Below are positions 34,236 to 45,524 of a stretch of DNA of 64,000 nt, piece after piece. A program made the translations under genes and the position numbers. The notes beneath the pieces were generated by a model. The model was given only the letters and a program-made list of their open reading frames with translations. It made no database searches and was not told where the DNA came from. The stretch spans positions 31,393,825-31,457,824 of the forward strand of contig CM076851.1 of NCBI GenBank assembly GCA_039519185.1, read 5' to 3'. This stretch comes from Astragalus membranaceus. Lineage: Eukaryota; Streptophyta; Magnoliopsida; Fabales; Fabaceae. How positions within the stretch are numbered: position 1 is the stretch's first letter; every line of letters starts with the position of its first letter.

Positions 34236-35238
34236 ATTTTGTCCTCAAGATTTCGTCAAGTCTTTCATTCAACTAACCGAGAATCGATATTCTCAGAAAG
34301 GTCTTAATTTGCTGGAAAACAATCTTGAATCAACGAAATGAGTGTAGAAACTCTTCCCAAGTTGGCACGTCAATCTCTAAGTATGTTCTACTACTACCCT
34401 AGAATGCTCTAAGGTTATAGTCTGAACTCTCTTGTTACGAATCAACACGAGAAACTCATCATTCGCCTCCATAGGCTTGGTACCTCGTTTGAAAAAACTT
34501 CTGTAACTTTATTCCAATTATCCTCGTTTACACCCCAACTTTGATTAATCTAAATCAAAGGGTTTAATATGAGGCACTTGATAGAAATACAGGTTGAAAA
34601 TGAGGTCCACATATTGGTACTTCTCGGTAGAGGTAAGAACAAACATGATTTCCCCGAAGGGTGTAAACATGTTCTCAACAAATTTTCTAAAAATCCATAA
34701 CAGTTCTCGTACACATTGACAAATGTGACGGAAAGTCATTTGTGAAACTTCTTGACTCACCCCAAGATTTCGAGATAAAACTTTTCAAAAAGATGGAATG
34801 GGGATTTTAAAAAAAAAACTTTGGCCTTACACGTATAAATAAGCCGTGAGGACATCAAATGAATTTGAAAACAATCAAATAATCTCAAAGTTGTTTTCAA
34901 AACAACTATCGAGCTAAACTCAGAGTTCCTTTTCCTCTATTGCAACTTTCCTCACGATATCTTTACCACCGACGCACCCAATTCCTTTCCGAATTGGCCA
35001 ATAGCGTTGAGAGTTTCCCCTCAACCTAAGTACGCCTCCAATGATTTTCCTCAATCAGATTTTATTAGCCTCTTGATTCGTTCCCAAAATTAACTTTAGC
35101 ATGCGGGTTTTCACAAAAATGATTTTCAAAACTACCATGTCGCACGCCTATCTTCACTTCGGAAATTTCAGTCACTTACAAGTAGATCCATCAATTAATC
35201 CTTTGATGGTTATTCGAGACGTGAAAAACAGTCAGCAG
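34236..35238. other. Gypsy-1 region between RNase H and 3' LTR
   Basis: About 1 kb where integrase would be expected. A short frame at 34760-34545 (ENMFTPFGEIMFVLTSTEKY) matches 55110-55331 in Gypsy-2 but is not a known domain. Otherwise non-coding. Confidence 0.6.
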
Positions 35239-37854
35239 TCACCTCACTTTCATATTCGTATTCACGTTTGACTTGTCAAACGGAATCACATAATACAATC
35301 TGATTGTTAACCTTCGCAAGCGAAATGTTAACACCAAAACCTTGCCACTATAGTGGAAACTTATGTATGTACCCGTCTTAGAGCTAAAAGACTCTAACAA
35401 TTCCATTTCATGCGTCATTAAATCTGTCGTGTGAAGCGATTTCCTACTACGCGCATCAGCTACAACATTGTCCTTTCCTGGATGATACTTCAACTCGAAG
35501 TCATAATCCTTCAGAAACTCTACCCATCTTCTTTGCATGTTATTCAGTTCTTTCTGATCAAACAGATACTTTAAACTCTGGTGATCACTAAAGAATTCGA
35601 AACGAGACCCATACAGGTGATGTCTCCAAATCTTCAATGCATACACAATAGCTGCCAACTCCAAATCATGAGTCGGATAATTCTCTTCATGAGTCTTTAA
35701 TTGCCTGGATGCATATGCTACCACTTGTTGATTCCGCATGAGAACACATCCTAAACCCTTCCCAGAAGCATCGCTGTAAATTTGAAATTCCAATGCCGGA
35801 TCCGAAAGAATCAGGATCGGAGCAGAAGTCAACCGAACTTTCAATTCTTGAAAACATCCTTCACAATCAGTATCCCATGTAAACGGTTGACCCTTACGAG
35901 TTAGCCGAGTAAGTGGAAGAACCAATTGTGAGAATCCCTGGATGAACCTCCTGTAGTAACCGGCTAGACCCAGAAAACTTCTTATTTCAGTGACTGAAGT
36001 TGGTCGTTTCGAGTTCAATACAGCTTCCACCTTACTGGTATCCACCGCGACTCCCGATTAAGAAATCACGTGTCCCAAAAACTTCACTCCAGGCATCTAG
36101 AAGTCACACTTCGACGGCTTTGCATACAATTTCTTTTCTCGGAGTACATTCAGAACAATGCGGAGATGTTGAACATGCTCCTCAATGGTCTTAGAGTACA
36201 CCAATATATCATCAATGAAAACTACAACAAACTGATCTAGGCAAGTGTGGAAAACTCGATTCATGTAATCCATGAATACCGCTGGAGCATTAGTCAAACC
36301 GAAGGGCATCACTACGAATTCGTAATTTCCATACCTCGTACGAAGGCTGTCTTCGGGATATCTAAGGCTCTAACTTTGATTTGATGATAGCCCGACCTCA
36401 GATCAATTTTTGAAAACACCACTGCTCCTCTAAGTTGATCAAGCAAATCATCTATCCTTGGCAAGGGATATTTGTTCTTGATCGTCACTTTGTTCAGTTG
36501 TCGGTAATCAATACACAATCTCATGCTTCCGTCCTTCTTCTTAACTAACAACACCGGAGCACCCCATGGAGAAGCGCTCGGTCGAATGAACCTTTTTGAG
36601 ATCAACTCTTCAAGCTGAGACTTCAATTCCTTTAATTCTAAAGGAGACATTCTATAAGGAGCAATAGATATTGATCTTGTGCCAGGAACCAACTCTATTG
36701 AAAATTCACCTCTCGGTCAGGAGGTACAGAAGAAACTTCATCCGGAAAAAACATCCAGAAGGTCATTCACAACTTGAACGTTTGCCAAATCTAAACTAGT
36801 TTCAGTGGATGCAGACAACATAATAATTATAAGCTTCCGCACCTTGGAATAGTGAGTGACTAGCTGAGGTGGAAGAGATAACTGCTTCAGAATTTGGTCT
36901 TTGGCCATTCAACTGATTCTGAGGCGAAACTAATCGTTCGATTGGCACAATCTATAGTAACCTGAGTTGCAGTCATCCAATTCATACTCAGAACGATGTC
37001 CATACTCCTCATAGGCAAATAAATTCTACAACGAAATTTCTGTCTCCTATGACAAGTAGACAATTTTGACATAATGATTGGGTGTGGACAAAACCCTTAG
37101 CAGTAGTTAAACTAGTTATCGGCTCGGATAGCGGAGATAAGGCTAATCCCAGCCGATCCACACATGATTGAGCTATAAAACAGTGGGTTGCACCCGAATC
37201 ATATAATATACTGACGGAGTTATTGAAACTGATCCCATACCCCTCAGTAAATTGTCTACAGGTGTGACTGTCTAGGCATCCAAAGTGTTGATTCGTCCGC
37301 GTGTTGGAGCGGCATGAGCTTCTTTGAAACTCTTCCTTGTTGGGCACTCTTTACCATAGTGACCCTTCTACATTACTATAATAGCATCGATTAGATCTTT
37401 GCTTATAATCACCACTGTGATGCTTTCCACAGTTAGAACATCTTCTGACCTTTGAAGAATCGAAGAATTGCACCTGTTTTTCCTTTGATGAACTTATCTT
37501 AGGACTTTGCATTCGGAGTTGATAATTCAACTACCTTCTTTCCTTTCCAGTACTCTCTTTGAGATCATCCTCGGCGACATAGGCTGGTTGCATTAATGCA
37601 GCATAATTAGTGAGAGTGTAATAACTGAGACCCTGAGTCATATAAGTACAAAGGCCCCTCTTATACATTTGCATCTTCCATTCCTCATTCGGAGCATACT
37701 TTACCACTTGGTAAAACTGAGACAACATCTCACACTTAGCGATATATTCTTCTATTGTCATGTCACCTTCCCCGAGGATGCACCGGTTGTAGATTCCGGT
37801 CTTGGTTGAGGATTGCGTCTTGATCATCCTGGTATAATTCCGCTTATGATGCAC
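35239..37854 (-). pseudogene. Gypsy-1 gag stub, protease, RT and RNase H
   Basis: Going down the minus strand: a gag C-terminal stub (37854-37531, GDMTIEEYIAKCEMLSQFY, KYAPNEEWKMQMYKRGL); protease with active-site DSGATHCF at about 37183-37200; RT with KKDGSMRLCIDYRQLNK and FSKIDLRSGYHQIK (36692-36312); then MPFGLTNAPAVF and the catalytic FIDDIL (36312-36097); then the RT thumb and RNase H with YSDASGKGLGC, THDLELAA and SDHQSLKYLF (36045-35239). Frames break near 36330, 36060 and within the protease part. The 5' part of gag and all of integrase are missing, as in Gypsy-2. In a complete element these proteins package and copy the RNA. Confidence 0.93.
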
Positions 37855-37963
37855 TAAGTATTAAGTTGATCAGGCTCAATGTCTCTTAGCATCACAAGTA
37901 TAATTACAACAAGGGACTAACAAGGAATCGACTCAACCCTAAACTAAGTCCGACTAGGTCAAA

Positions 37964-37979
37964 CTGCTCTGATACCCAC
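37964..37979 (-). promoter_or_regulatory. Gypsy-1 primer-binding site
   Basis: GTGGGTATCAGAGCAG on the minus strand follows the 5' LTR and resembles the initiator Met-tRNA site TGGTATCAGAGC (one change from Gypsy-2). Confidence 0.75.
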
Positions 37980-38424
37980 TGTAACACCCCGGTATTTTTA
38001 TTTAGTAAAAATACCCAAGGAATCGACTCATCCCTAGAACATCAGAGATATATTTCCTGCTTAGACACTGAATATCACTATAATGTTTTGCTGAATGTAA
38101 ACCAAACAGTCTTATATACAAACAAGACGATACGGTTCTCAAACCATAAACCATCAGCAACTATAGTATTCAGTATCATACAAGAAAGCAGAAGAGAGAT
38201 ATAACACTAAAGAAATAGTGTTTCAATACATAGACAACAAAGGGAAACATAAACTTAAGCACAAAACTAAGTCATCAACAACCATCCGAGCTCCACCTAC
38301 TCGTGCCCCTGTTTCTCTGTAAAACAACAACATATAAACAATGAGATACAATCTCAGTGAGTTCTACCGAGACCCCTACTAACACTCTCGGTTTAATTAG
38401 GAAACCTTTTTAACTCAACACGGC

Positions 38425-38632
38425 ACCGACTGCGCGAACGCTTCCAAACCCGGTGAACCGCATTATTTTCTACATAGCATTCCACCGACTGCGTGAACGC
38501 TAACTCCTGGGGAACCTACTATAACTCAGTACGACACCGACTGCGCGAACGCTTCCAAATCCGGTGAACCGTACAACAAACAATTTAACATAACACCGAC
38601 TGCGCGAATGCTTCCAAACCCGGTGAACCCCC
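38425..38632 (-). repeat. Hairpin array in Gypsy-1 5' LTR
   Basis: Same four-unit array as 28987-29192, with a few base changes (for example GCGTGAACGC for GCGCGAACAC in the second unit). Confidence 0.88.
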
Positions 38633-39047
38633 TTACCAATAGCATTTTTCCTAATGGCACAGAGCCTAGGGTAGGGGATCATGACTGCCCCGCCTAGTAT
38701 GTTAGTCTCATGGGTCGTCACCCAAACTCGATATAATATACACATATATCAACTGTCATATGAACCCATAGTTCATTTGCATTAGACCTTCATTTGCATC
38801 ATACCATACCACGTAGGACTCATAGTCCACTTTATTATGAATAAAACACATCCGCACACGTGTACTATTATCCGGTTTTTCGAAACAATTTCAACTTCAA
38901 AAACAGTTCATTTAACCATTTAAATGGTATATTCAGTTAGGCCTCTGAATAAGGTTTCAAACGCATCTTAGAACACCTCAATCGGGTTCCCGGATCAAAA
39001 GTTATCGCGAAAACAAAATCAGTGTACAGTGGCTGAAAAACTGCAAA

Positions 39048-39155
39048 GCGTCGCGACGCGAACTGCTACCGTCGCGACGCGAAGAGAGTCAGGAACATTT
39101 CCATTACAAAACTAAGCCTGGTCGCGACGCGATGAGGACGGGTCGCGACGCGACC
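39048..39155. repeat. Four GTCGCGACGCGA palindromes in Gypsy-1 5' LTR (2+2)
   Basis: The same layout as at 32901-33008. The four cores are unchanged although neighbouring bases differ. Confidence 0.92.
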
Positions 39156-40339
39156 GTCCGCTGAAAAATGCAGATTTTTCCGCTTCTCGCGAAGTCCGCT
39201 TTTCCGCTCAATTCCGATTCTTGTTCCGATTAAAAACAGTTCAAACAATCATAAAAACAGACCCAATCAACATCACACAATCAGTCAAATCAACCAAAAA
39301 CTCAATCTAAACGAATTTTATCAAAATACGATATATTTCGAAATAACGGTTTTCGACTCAAAATCTTCCGAAACCAAATCACGAAAAGTTCATTTCAAAA
39401 CGGAACAATCCTAAACGTGAGTAAAACTCACCGATTGTGATGAAAATCACAAATAGCCGAGACTTTCCGCGAAATTGCTTTTCCGTCATAACCACACGAA
39501 CGCTCCCCGAATCAACTCCACGTTCCGGCGACATCTGTATCCGCTCCCAAAGCTTTCCACTCGATCACGAGACATCTTTTTGACCGAAATACTGAATTCC
39601 TCGAAATCCCACCATTCGAACCCTAATCACCAACCAACTTCCAATTCGCGAAATTGAACTTCGTTCCGCACTCAATACGCTTTAGGTTCGTTCCAAATCA
39701 TCCTTGAATCATCAAACACTATTCATCATCTTCAACCTTCAATCACTATTCACACATAAACCCCAAATTTGATTTTCAAACCCTAATTCACCCAATCTTT
39801 GATTCCTTCACTCCAAGCTAGCAATCAACCTTATATTTGAACTTATATGGCTCTAAAACTCATGAATGGAAGCATAACACCTCAAACCTCCTCTTTTATT
39901 CATCAAAATCGAAAATGGCAAAGTGAGGGAGAGTGAATTGATGGTGATGATGTTGGTACGAAATTGAAGAGGAAGAAACGCTGATCATTTTTCGTGTTGG
40001 AAGGAAGAAGTTTCGATGAACCTATCTCTCCCTTGCTCCTTTTCTTCCTTCCATACCCATTCTCCATTTTCTTTCTTCTTCTCCTTTCTTTCTCAGTCTC
40101 TTTCTCGTTTCCTTTTCTTTCTTTCTTTCTTTCATTTCTTTTCTTTCTTTCCTTATATATTAAGTGGTAATGTGGTCAAATGACCACATTTCCCTTAATC
40201 TCTAATTTCGTTTCTAAATCGTCCTTGCCCCGAATTAACCGGTTAACGATCTTATGACAACCAATAATTAATTTTAGCACTCAATAAATTTACCAGTCAA
40301 GCACTAAAATAATTCAATTTGGTTAACATCCAAATAATT

Positions 40340-40430
40340 AATAGAATTATTTCAATTATTTTAGTATTATTTGGATGCTTGACTGGTAAATTTACCAGTC
40401 AAGCACTAAAATAATTCTATAACACTTGAT
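40340..40430. repeat. Fold-back at the outer end of the Gypsy-1 5' LTR
   Basis: GCTTGACTGGTAAA and its perfect complement meet at 40377-40404, a 28-nt palindrome. Both arms are copies of the LTR piece near 40290, one inverted and one direct. The LTR thus ends in a small inverted duplication instead of the expected TGTAACATCC end. Confidence 0.85.
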
Positions 40431-40624
40431 AGTTATTGGTTTTATGATTTTTGTTTATTATTATAGACTATAATATTATAACAAGAGGTTCTTGTCAAAA
40501 AAATATTATAACAAGAGGAAGAAGACTATTTAGTTTTTTTTTTGTTTCTTATAGAAATTATTTTGTTGTTAAATAATGAAGAAATTCTATGTTTGATAGA
40601 TGTTTATATTAAAACTAGTATTTT

Positions 40625-40644
40625 ATCCGTGCATCTGCACGGAT
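40625..40644 (-). other. Helitron 3' hairpin
   Basis: ATCCGTGCATCTGCACGGAT: 9-bp perfect stem with a 2-nt loop, 6 nt from the CTAG end. Near-copies (ACCCGTGCACGGGT, ACCCGTGCACGGAT) occur at 45850-45863 and 46142-46155. Confidence 0.7.
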
Positions 40645-40942
40645 GACACTGTATTTAATAATGAAGAAAGAAAAACTCAAAAAGTGAACCTTTTAATGAA
40701 GAAATTCTATGTTAAATAATGAAGAAATTCTATGTTTGATAGATGTTGATATGAACCTTTTAATACTTTGAAAATTGTCAAATTTAATAAAAGAAAAAAG
40801 AAAAACTCAAAAAAATGTTATATTTTAACTTACTTAAGAAACTCGTGTTGCAAAAAGTTTAAAAAAAAGTCAATATCTTCTTCTAATCTTAATAATGGAG
40901 TAAAAATTAGAAAAAAGAAAATGTGATCTAATATAAGATATG

Positions 40943-43452
40943 TGTAACGCCCCAAAATAATTGAATAATTATTTAATTAATTAATTTGGATTTATGTGGT
41001 AGAAAAATAATAAAATAAATATATATCATTATGTGTGTTATTTTGTGTGGGGGTTGGTATTGGTAAGGAGTGAGATGTTTAAAAGGAAAAGGGTTTGGGT
41101 TAAGTCGCATAAGCTAAGTAGAAAAACCCATAAGACTAACTAAGTATAAATAGGTAATTTTTAGGGTTTTGCTCACATAATTAGAAAAACAAAGTGAGAG
41201 AGTGAGAATAGAGAGAAGAGGACGGCGCTAGAGAGGAGAAGAGAAGAGGGAAGTCGCGAATTGAGAGGGGGCTAAGGCAAGCAAGGATTTCGAGTTCTTC
41301 AAAAACAAGGTAAGGGTGGGGTTCTATCTATCTAATGGGTTATATGAATGTCTCTATGTGGGGTGGTTAATGGAACCCTAGGTGATTAAGATTAGAGAAC
41401 CCTAGTTTTAAGGATTGATTATGTTTGATGATGAATATATGTGCTTAAAAGTGTTTAAACATGAATTGACGATGTCCAAGCATGATTGATGATTATTGTA
41501 TGTGATTGGTGATGATTAAATGTGTTTTGACGGTGATTGAATGTGATTAATGGTGTTTAGACATGATTGGTGATGATTAATATGTTTGATGATGATTTGG
41601 ATGTGATTGTTGGTGTTTGGTGTTGTGTGTTGTTGATTTTAAACAAAATTTCTGGTTGTAGGGCGCATAGGGCGCATTCTGCGTGTATTATGGAAACAAT
41701 CTAGCAGTCCGAAAATTATGTGGTTTATCTTTTTAGAAACTAGACTTAATGCTTGTTAATTTGGCGCTAGTTTGGTTGCATTTGGAGTTGTATAGCTCGA
41801 GTTATAGGTGTCACAAGTTATGTTAAAATTCTGGAAACGATCTGAGTATAGGTTCGGTTATACAGTAACTGGGAACAATCTAGTGGTCCGAAAATTATGT
41901 GGTTTGTTTTTCTGGAAACTAGATACAATTTTCTACAAATTAGGCACTGAGTTTACTCAATTTGGATAAGTATAATGGGAGAATTCTTGGTTGCAAATTG
42001 GGTCAAAAATCTGGGACGGTTTGGGATATATGTTCAGTCTTTGTCTAATTGTGAATGCCCTGATCCTCCAAATTTCGTGGGGTTTGTTTTGTTGGAAAGT
42101 AGACTTAATTTCCTACTAAATAGGCACTCATTTCGCTAAATTTCGTTGAGAAATGAGGGAGAAGATTTGATTTCAAAATGACTAATAATTCTGTCCGAAT
42201 TTTGTGGGGTTTGTTGCTCCGAATTTTGTGGGGTTTGTTGCTCCAATTAAGTTGTCAATTATTAATTGTTAATTTGCTAAATTAGTCGGTTGATAATTGT
42301 TGGTTGTTGGGCGCCATGTGTGGCTGCCCTAAATTGATTGGTTAAGTTGTTGGTTGCTAAACGTTGTTAATGATTGAGAGGGTTGAGTGCCGAGTTGTTG
42401 ATTGTTCTCTTAGCGACGAGGGAGTTCTGCTCCATAGCGACGATATTAATTGTTGCGACGTGATTGTGTTGGCGGTTGTGACGTGCTGTTTGTTGTCTGT
42501 TGTTTGTTGTGATATTGACTATTGTGACGTGTTGCCTGTTGTAGCTTGTTGTTCGTCATTGTTGTTGTTGTTGTTTAGTCATGAAGCCTCTTTGGGCTGG
42601 TGTATTGTTGTTGTTGCTGTTGGCGTCCCGTCTTACGTCGTTGTTGTGATTTGGTGTCGTAGGCCTATGGCCAGTGTTGTGTATTGCGTCGTTGTCATGA
42701 TTTTATGTCGTAAGCCTATGGCCAGTGTTGTGTATTGCGTAGTTGTCATGATTTTATGTCGTAGGCCTATGGCCAGTGTGGTGATTTACGTTGTTGTTGT
42801 GCCGATATGTGATTGTGCTGACATGTTGTGCATACTCGTTGCGTCGCATGCATATCATGTGGATTAGGCTTCGGCCAGCGTTGTGGATTAGGCTTCGGCC
42901 AGCGTTGTGATTTAGGCCTATGGCCAGCGTTGTGACTTGGTACCGCATGCATGTGCATTCCATACTGCATGATTGACTAGTGAAATTATGTGATTATTGT
43001 GACGAGATGAATGTGATGACCTGACCGAATGCATATTGCTTTTCATACGATTTATTAGATAGTGTGATATCTCACCCCTTCTGTTTGAATGTTACCCCTA
43101 TGTTGGTAACGTGCAGGTAATAGCGAATGAAGGCGGAGTACCTTCATATAGTCGGGTCGGTGTCGTCGCTCTGATACGTAGCACTCGGGGGGATGAACGC
43201 TCATTTATATTCCTTATGTCGTTACATTTGTTGAACTTAAGTTTATGGCCGTTATGACTATTCATGCTGTGAACCTTTTGGAATTTTATCGTTAAGTTAA
43301 ACCCTTGATTTTCCGCTGCATGTTAAATGAAAGTCAGTTATTTTTGAAGTATGATTTCGTTTGCCAATTTCTGTTGAAAACTGTAGCACTCAAAATGATT
43401 TTTGAAACTCTGATTTATTTAGTAATTTGCCGGGTAGATTTTGGGTGTTACA
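40943..43452 (+). mobile_element. Solo LTR 2 (gypsy type), 2510 bp
   Basis: Starts TGTAACGCCCC and ends GGGTGTTACA with a perfect 5-bp duplication and no internal domain. It is the product of LTR-LTR recombination. It shares AACGTGCAGGT..TGAAGG and CTCTGATACGTAGCA with the solo LTR at 51373. An open frame of 167 codons at 42364-42867 is made of repeats and is not a credible gene. The strand is nominal. Confidence 0.93.
42655..42935 (+). repeat. Hairpin array in solo LTR 2
   Basis: Six units with TAGGCCTATGGCCAG or TAGGCTTCGGCCAG followed by YGTTGTG, at about 42659, 42710, 42761, 42866, 42888 and 42910. The unit core is either GGCC-TAT-GGCC or GGC-TTCG-GCC, both able to pair. Confidence 0.85.
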
Positions 43453-43456
43453 ATAT

Positions 43457-43812
43457 GCACCCTCGTTGCCGCTCCCGTTGTCGCCCTCGTTGCCGCTCCC
43501 ATTGTCGCTACCTGTTGTCGCTCTCTATCGTCGCTCCCATTGTCGCTCCCATTCCCGCTCCCATTGTCTCGTTGCATCTCCCGTTGCTGCTCCTGTTGCT
43601 TCTCCTGTTGTGAGTCTCTCGCTGTCGCTCTTGTTTCCGCTCCTGTTGTTGCTCCCTATTATCGCTATCCGTTGCCTCTGCCGTTGTCAATCTCGTTTCT
43701 AGTCTCTCATTGCCGCTCTCACTGCTGCTACGTTGCCTCTCTCATTGCCGCTCCCGTTGTCGGTCTCTAGTTGTCGCTCTCGTTGTCAGTCTCTTGTTGC
43801 CGCTCCTGTTGC
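43457..43812 (-). repeat. GC-rich minisatellite (GTTGCCGCTCCC type)
   Basis: About 25 imperfect 12-15 nt units, the reverse complement of the array at 2156-2400. A short relict (CCGTTGCCGCTCTC) also follows GATATGCACCC at about 46040. Open frames in this part come from the repeat. Confidence 0.87.
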
Positions 43813-43907
43813 CACTTGTTTATATTTTTCATGCAAGGATCATTTAATATTAATTTAATCATATTAATTAAATTATGAAATTCTTTTAAAAAAATTATTT
43901 TGGATTT

Positions 43908-44562
43908 TCTGATAGGGGTTAATTTTTTTGTCAATTGTTGGTGGTTAAATTGATTGCTTTTAGTAGTTTTGGTAATTTTTATTGGATTTTTTATAGTGGT
44001 TAAATTTTGAATTTTTGGGCGGTGGTTAAATTGATAGTGATTGTAGTGGGGCCATGTGTTTTACTTTATTGATTAAACCAACTTTTTTTTCTTTTAGCAA
44101 AAAAATTGAAAAAGGTAGATTTTTTTGTCTTTTAGTGATGATTTTACCTATTTGTCCTTATTTTTGGACACATAGCATGCTTAGAAGTAGACTAATAATG
44201 ACATTTTCCTACATATGATTTTATTATATCATTTTTTGATTTTTTGATAGTGGTTAATTTTTTTTGTCAATTGTTAGTGGTTAAATTGATTGGTTTTACT
44301 AGTTTTGGTAATTTTTTTTGGATTTTTTATAGTGGTTAAATTTTAAATTTTTGGATAGTGGTTAAATTGATAGTGATTGTATGTGTTTTACTTTATCGAT
44401 TAAAACAACTTTTTTGTCTTTTAGCAAAAAAAGTTGAAAAAGGTAGATTTTTTTGTCTTTTAGTGATGATTTTAACTATTTGTCCTTATTTTTGGACACA
44501 TGGTATGTTTAGAAGTAGACTAAAAAGACATTTTCCTAGCCTGTGATTTTATTATATTATTA
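43908..44562. repeat. Tandem duplication of ~335 bp
   Basis: TGTCAATTGTTGGTGGTTAA at 43929 recurs at about 44267 and the following 280 bp stay collinear (GGTAATTTTT.., GACACATNGNATG, AGAAGTAGACTAA). Copies differ by substitutions and small indels. Confidence 0.85.
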
Positions 44563-44732
44563 CTAGTAGGATACCTGGCATATGAATGAACTTAGACAGT
44601 ATTTAAATAGTCTGAACATTACCCTGTGAAAATAAAGACAAATTTAAAGTAGATAAAAAAAGAGCTTCAAATAAAAATTAGATAAATATTAAAATCTAAA
44701 AATGCAAAAGTATCATTTAAAAACAATCTATG

Positions 44733-44925
44733 CATTTATCCCGTGTTTTTTTTGTATATCAGTGCAGTGTTATTTTATATATCAGTGTTGTTATCCCGTG
44801 TTTTTTATATTTTAGTGCAGCTATCCCGTGTTTTTATATATATCATTGCAGTTATCCCCGTATTTTTTTATATATCAGTGCATTTATCCCGTGTTTTTTT
44901 ATGTATCAATGCAGTTATCTCATAG
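44733..44925 (+). repeat. ~31-bp minisatellite
   Basis: Six units of TTATCCCGTGTTTTTTATATATCAGTGCAG type. The open frames here derive from the repeat. Confidence 0.85.
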
Positions 44926-45464
44926 TTTCAATTGATTATTTGATTTGATTAGTAGATTATAGTAAATAGTAAAAGTTAGATAGTAGATTATCAATAAGAA
45001 ATATTTGTTTTAAATATTAATTAGTAGTTTAAATAATCATTAAGTCTTCTTGTTTTTTAGATAGTAGGTTTGTAGTAGTAGTAGTCTTCAAAAAGTTTAA
45101 TTATCAATGACAAATATTAATCTCGTATTTTTTTTATATATCAATGCAGTTATCTCGTAGTTTCAATTGATTATTTTAGTTGATTAGTAGATTATAGTAG
45201 ATAGTAAAAGAGAAATAGTAGATTATCAATAAGAAATATTTGTTTTAAATATTAATCAGTAGTTTAAATAGTCATTAAATCTTCTTGTTTTTTAGATAGT
45301 AGGTTTATAGTAGTCTTCAAAAATTTTAATTATCAATGACAAATATTAATCCTATGTTTTTTTACATATCTGTGCAGTTATCTCATGTTTTTTTTATATA
45401 TCATTACAGTTATCTCGTAGTTTCATTTGATTATTTTAGTTGATTATTAGATTATAGTAGATAG

Positions 45465-45466
<2 letters not shown>
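44923..45466 (+). repeat. ~225-260 bp tandem repeat, three copies
   Basis: GTTATCTCRTAGTTTCAWTTG starts units at about 44923, 45149 and 45408. The third unit runs into a (TA)n tract at 45467-45520. Confidence 0.8.

Positions 45467-45520
<54 letters not shown>

Positions 45521-45524
<4 letters not shown>

Larger units (their letters stand above)
28530..40339 (-). mobile_element. Gypsy-1: Ty3-gypsy element, minus strand, non-autonomous
   Basis: The 3' LTR is at 28530-34216 (carrying a hAT insertion) and the 5' LTR at 37980-40339. On the minus strand LTRs run from GTAACATCC to GGGGTGTTACA. A Met-tRNA primer-binding site flanks the 5' LTR and a purine-rich tract flanks the 3' LTR. The inside (34217-37979) holds a stub of gag, protease, reverse transcriptase and RNase H with several frame breaks. 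Integrase is absent. RT boxes resemble the Tekay/Del chromovirus group. The same two losses are present in Gypsy-2. Confidence 0.92.
37980..40339 (-). repeat. Gypsy-1 5' LTR
   Basis: About 2.36 kb. It has the intact target for the hAT insertion (near 38708) and lacks the last 26 bp found in the left LTR. The outer end runs into a rearranged fold-back. Confidence 0.88.
40938..43457. repeat. 5-bp target duplications ATATG
   Basis: ATATG at 40938-40942 and 43453-43457 exactly flank the solo LTR. The uninterrupted site (ATAAGATATGCACCC) is present at about 46023. Confidence 0.93.
40615..44562 (-). mobile_element. Helitron-like element, split by a solo LTR
   Basis: On the minus strand the sequence ends with a 9-bp-stem hairpin (ATCCGTGCA..TGCACGGAT, 40625-40644), then AAAATA, then CTAG followed by T, the pattern of a Helitron 3' end. 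Hairpin-to-end spacing (6 nt) is shorter than the usual 10-12. The body continues beyond the solo LTR (40943-43452) into a minisatellite. Related bodies lie at 45845-46080 and 1735-2635. No Rep/helicase gene, so non-autonomous. The left-side limit near 44562 is uncertain. Confidence 0.55.

Noticed and set aside
42364..42867. 167-codon frame that might be a Cys/Val-rich membrane protein
   Set aside because: It consists of about 50-bp repeats inside a solo LTR bounded by a 5-bp duplication.
43305..43770. Arg/Ser/Leu-rich frames
   Set aside because: Translation of the GTTGCCGCTCCC minisatellite in several frames.
44563..44600. Second Helitron 3' end (CTAG followed by a weak palindrome)
   Set aside because: The hairpin (ATACCTGGCATATGAAT) does not pair well, so I used it only as a possible limit.
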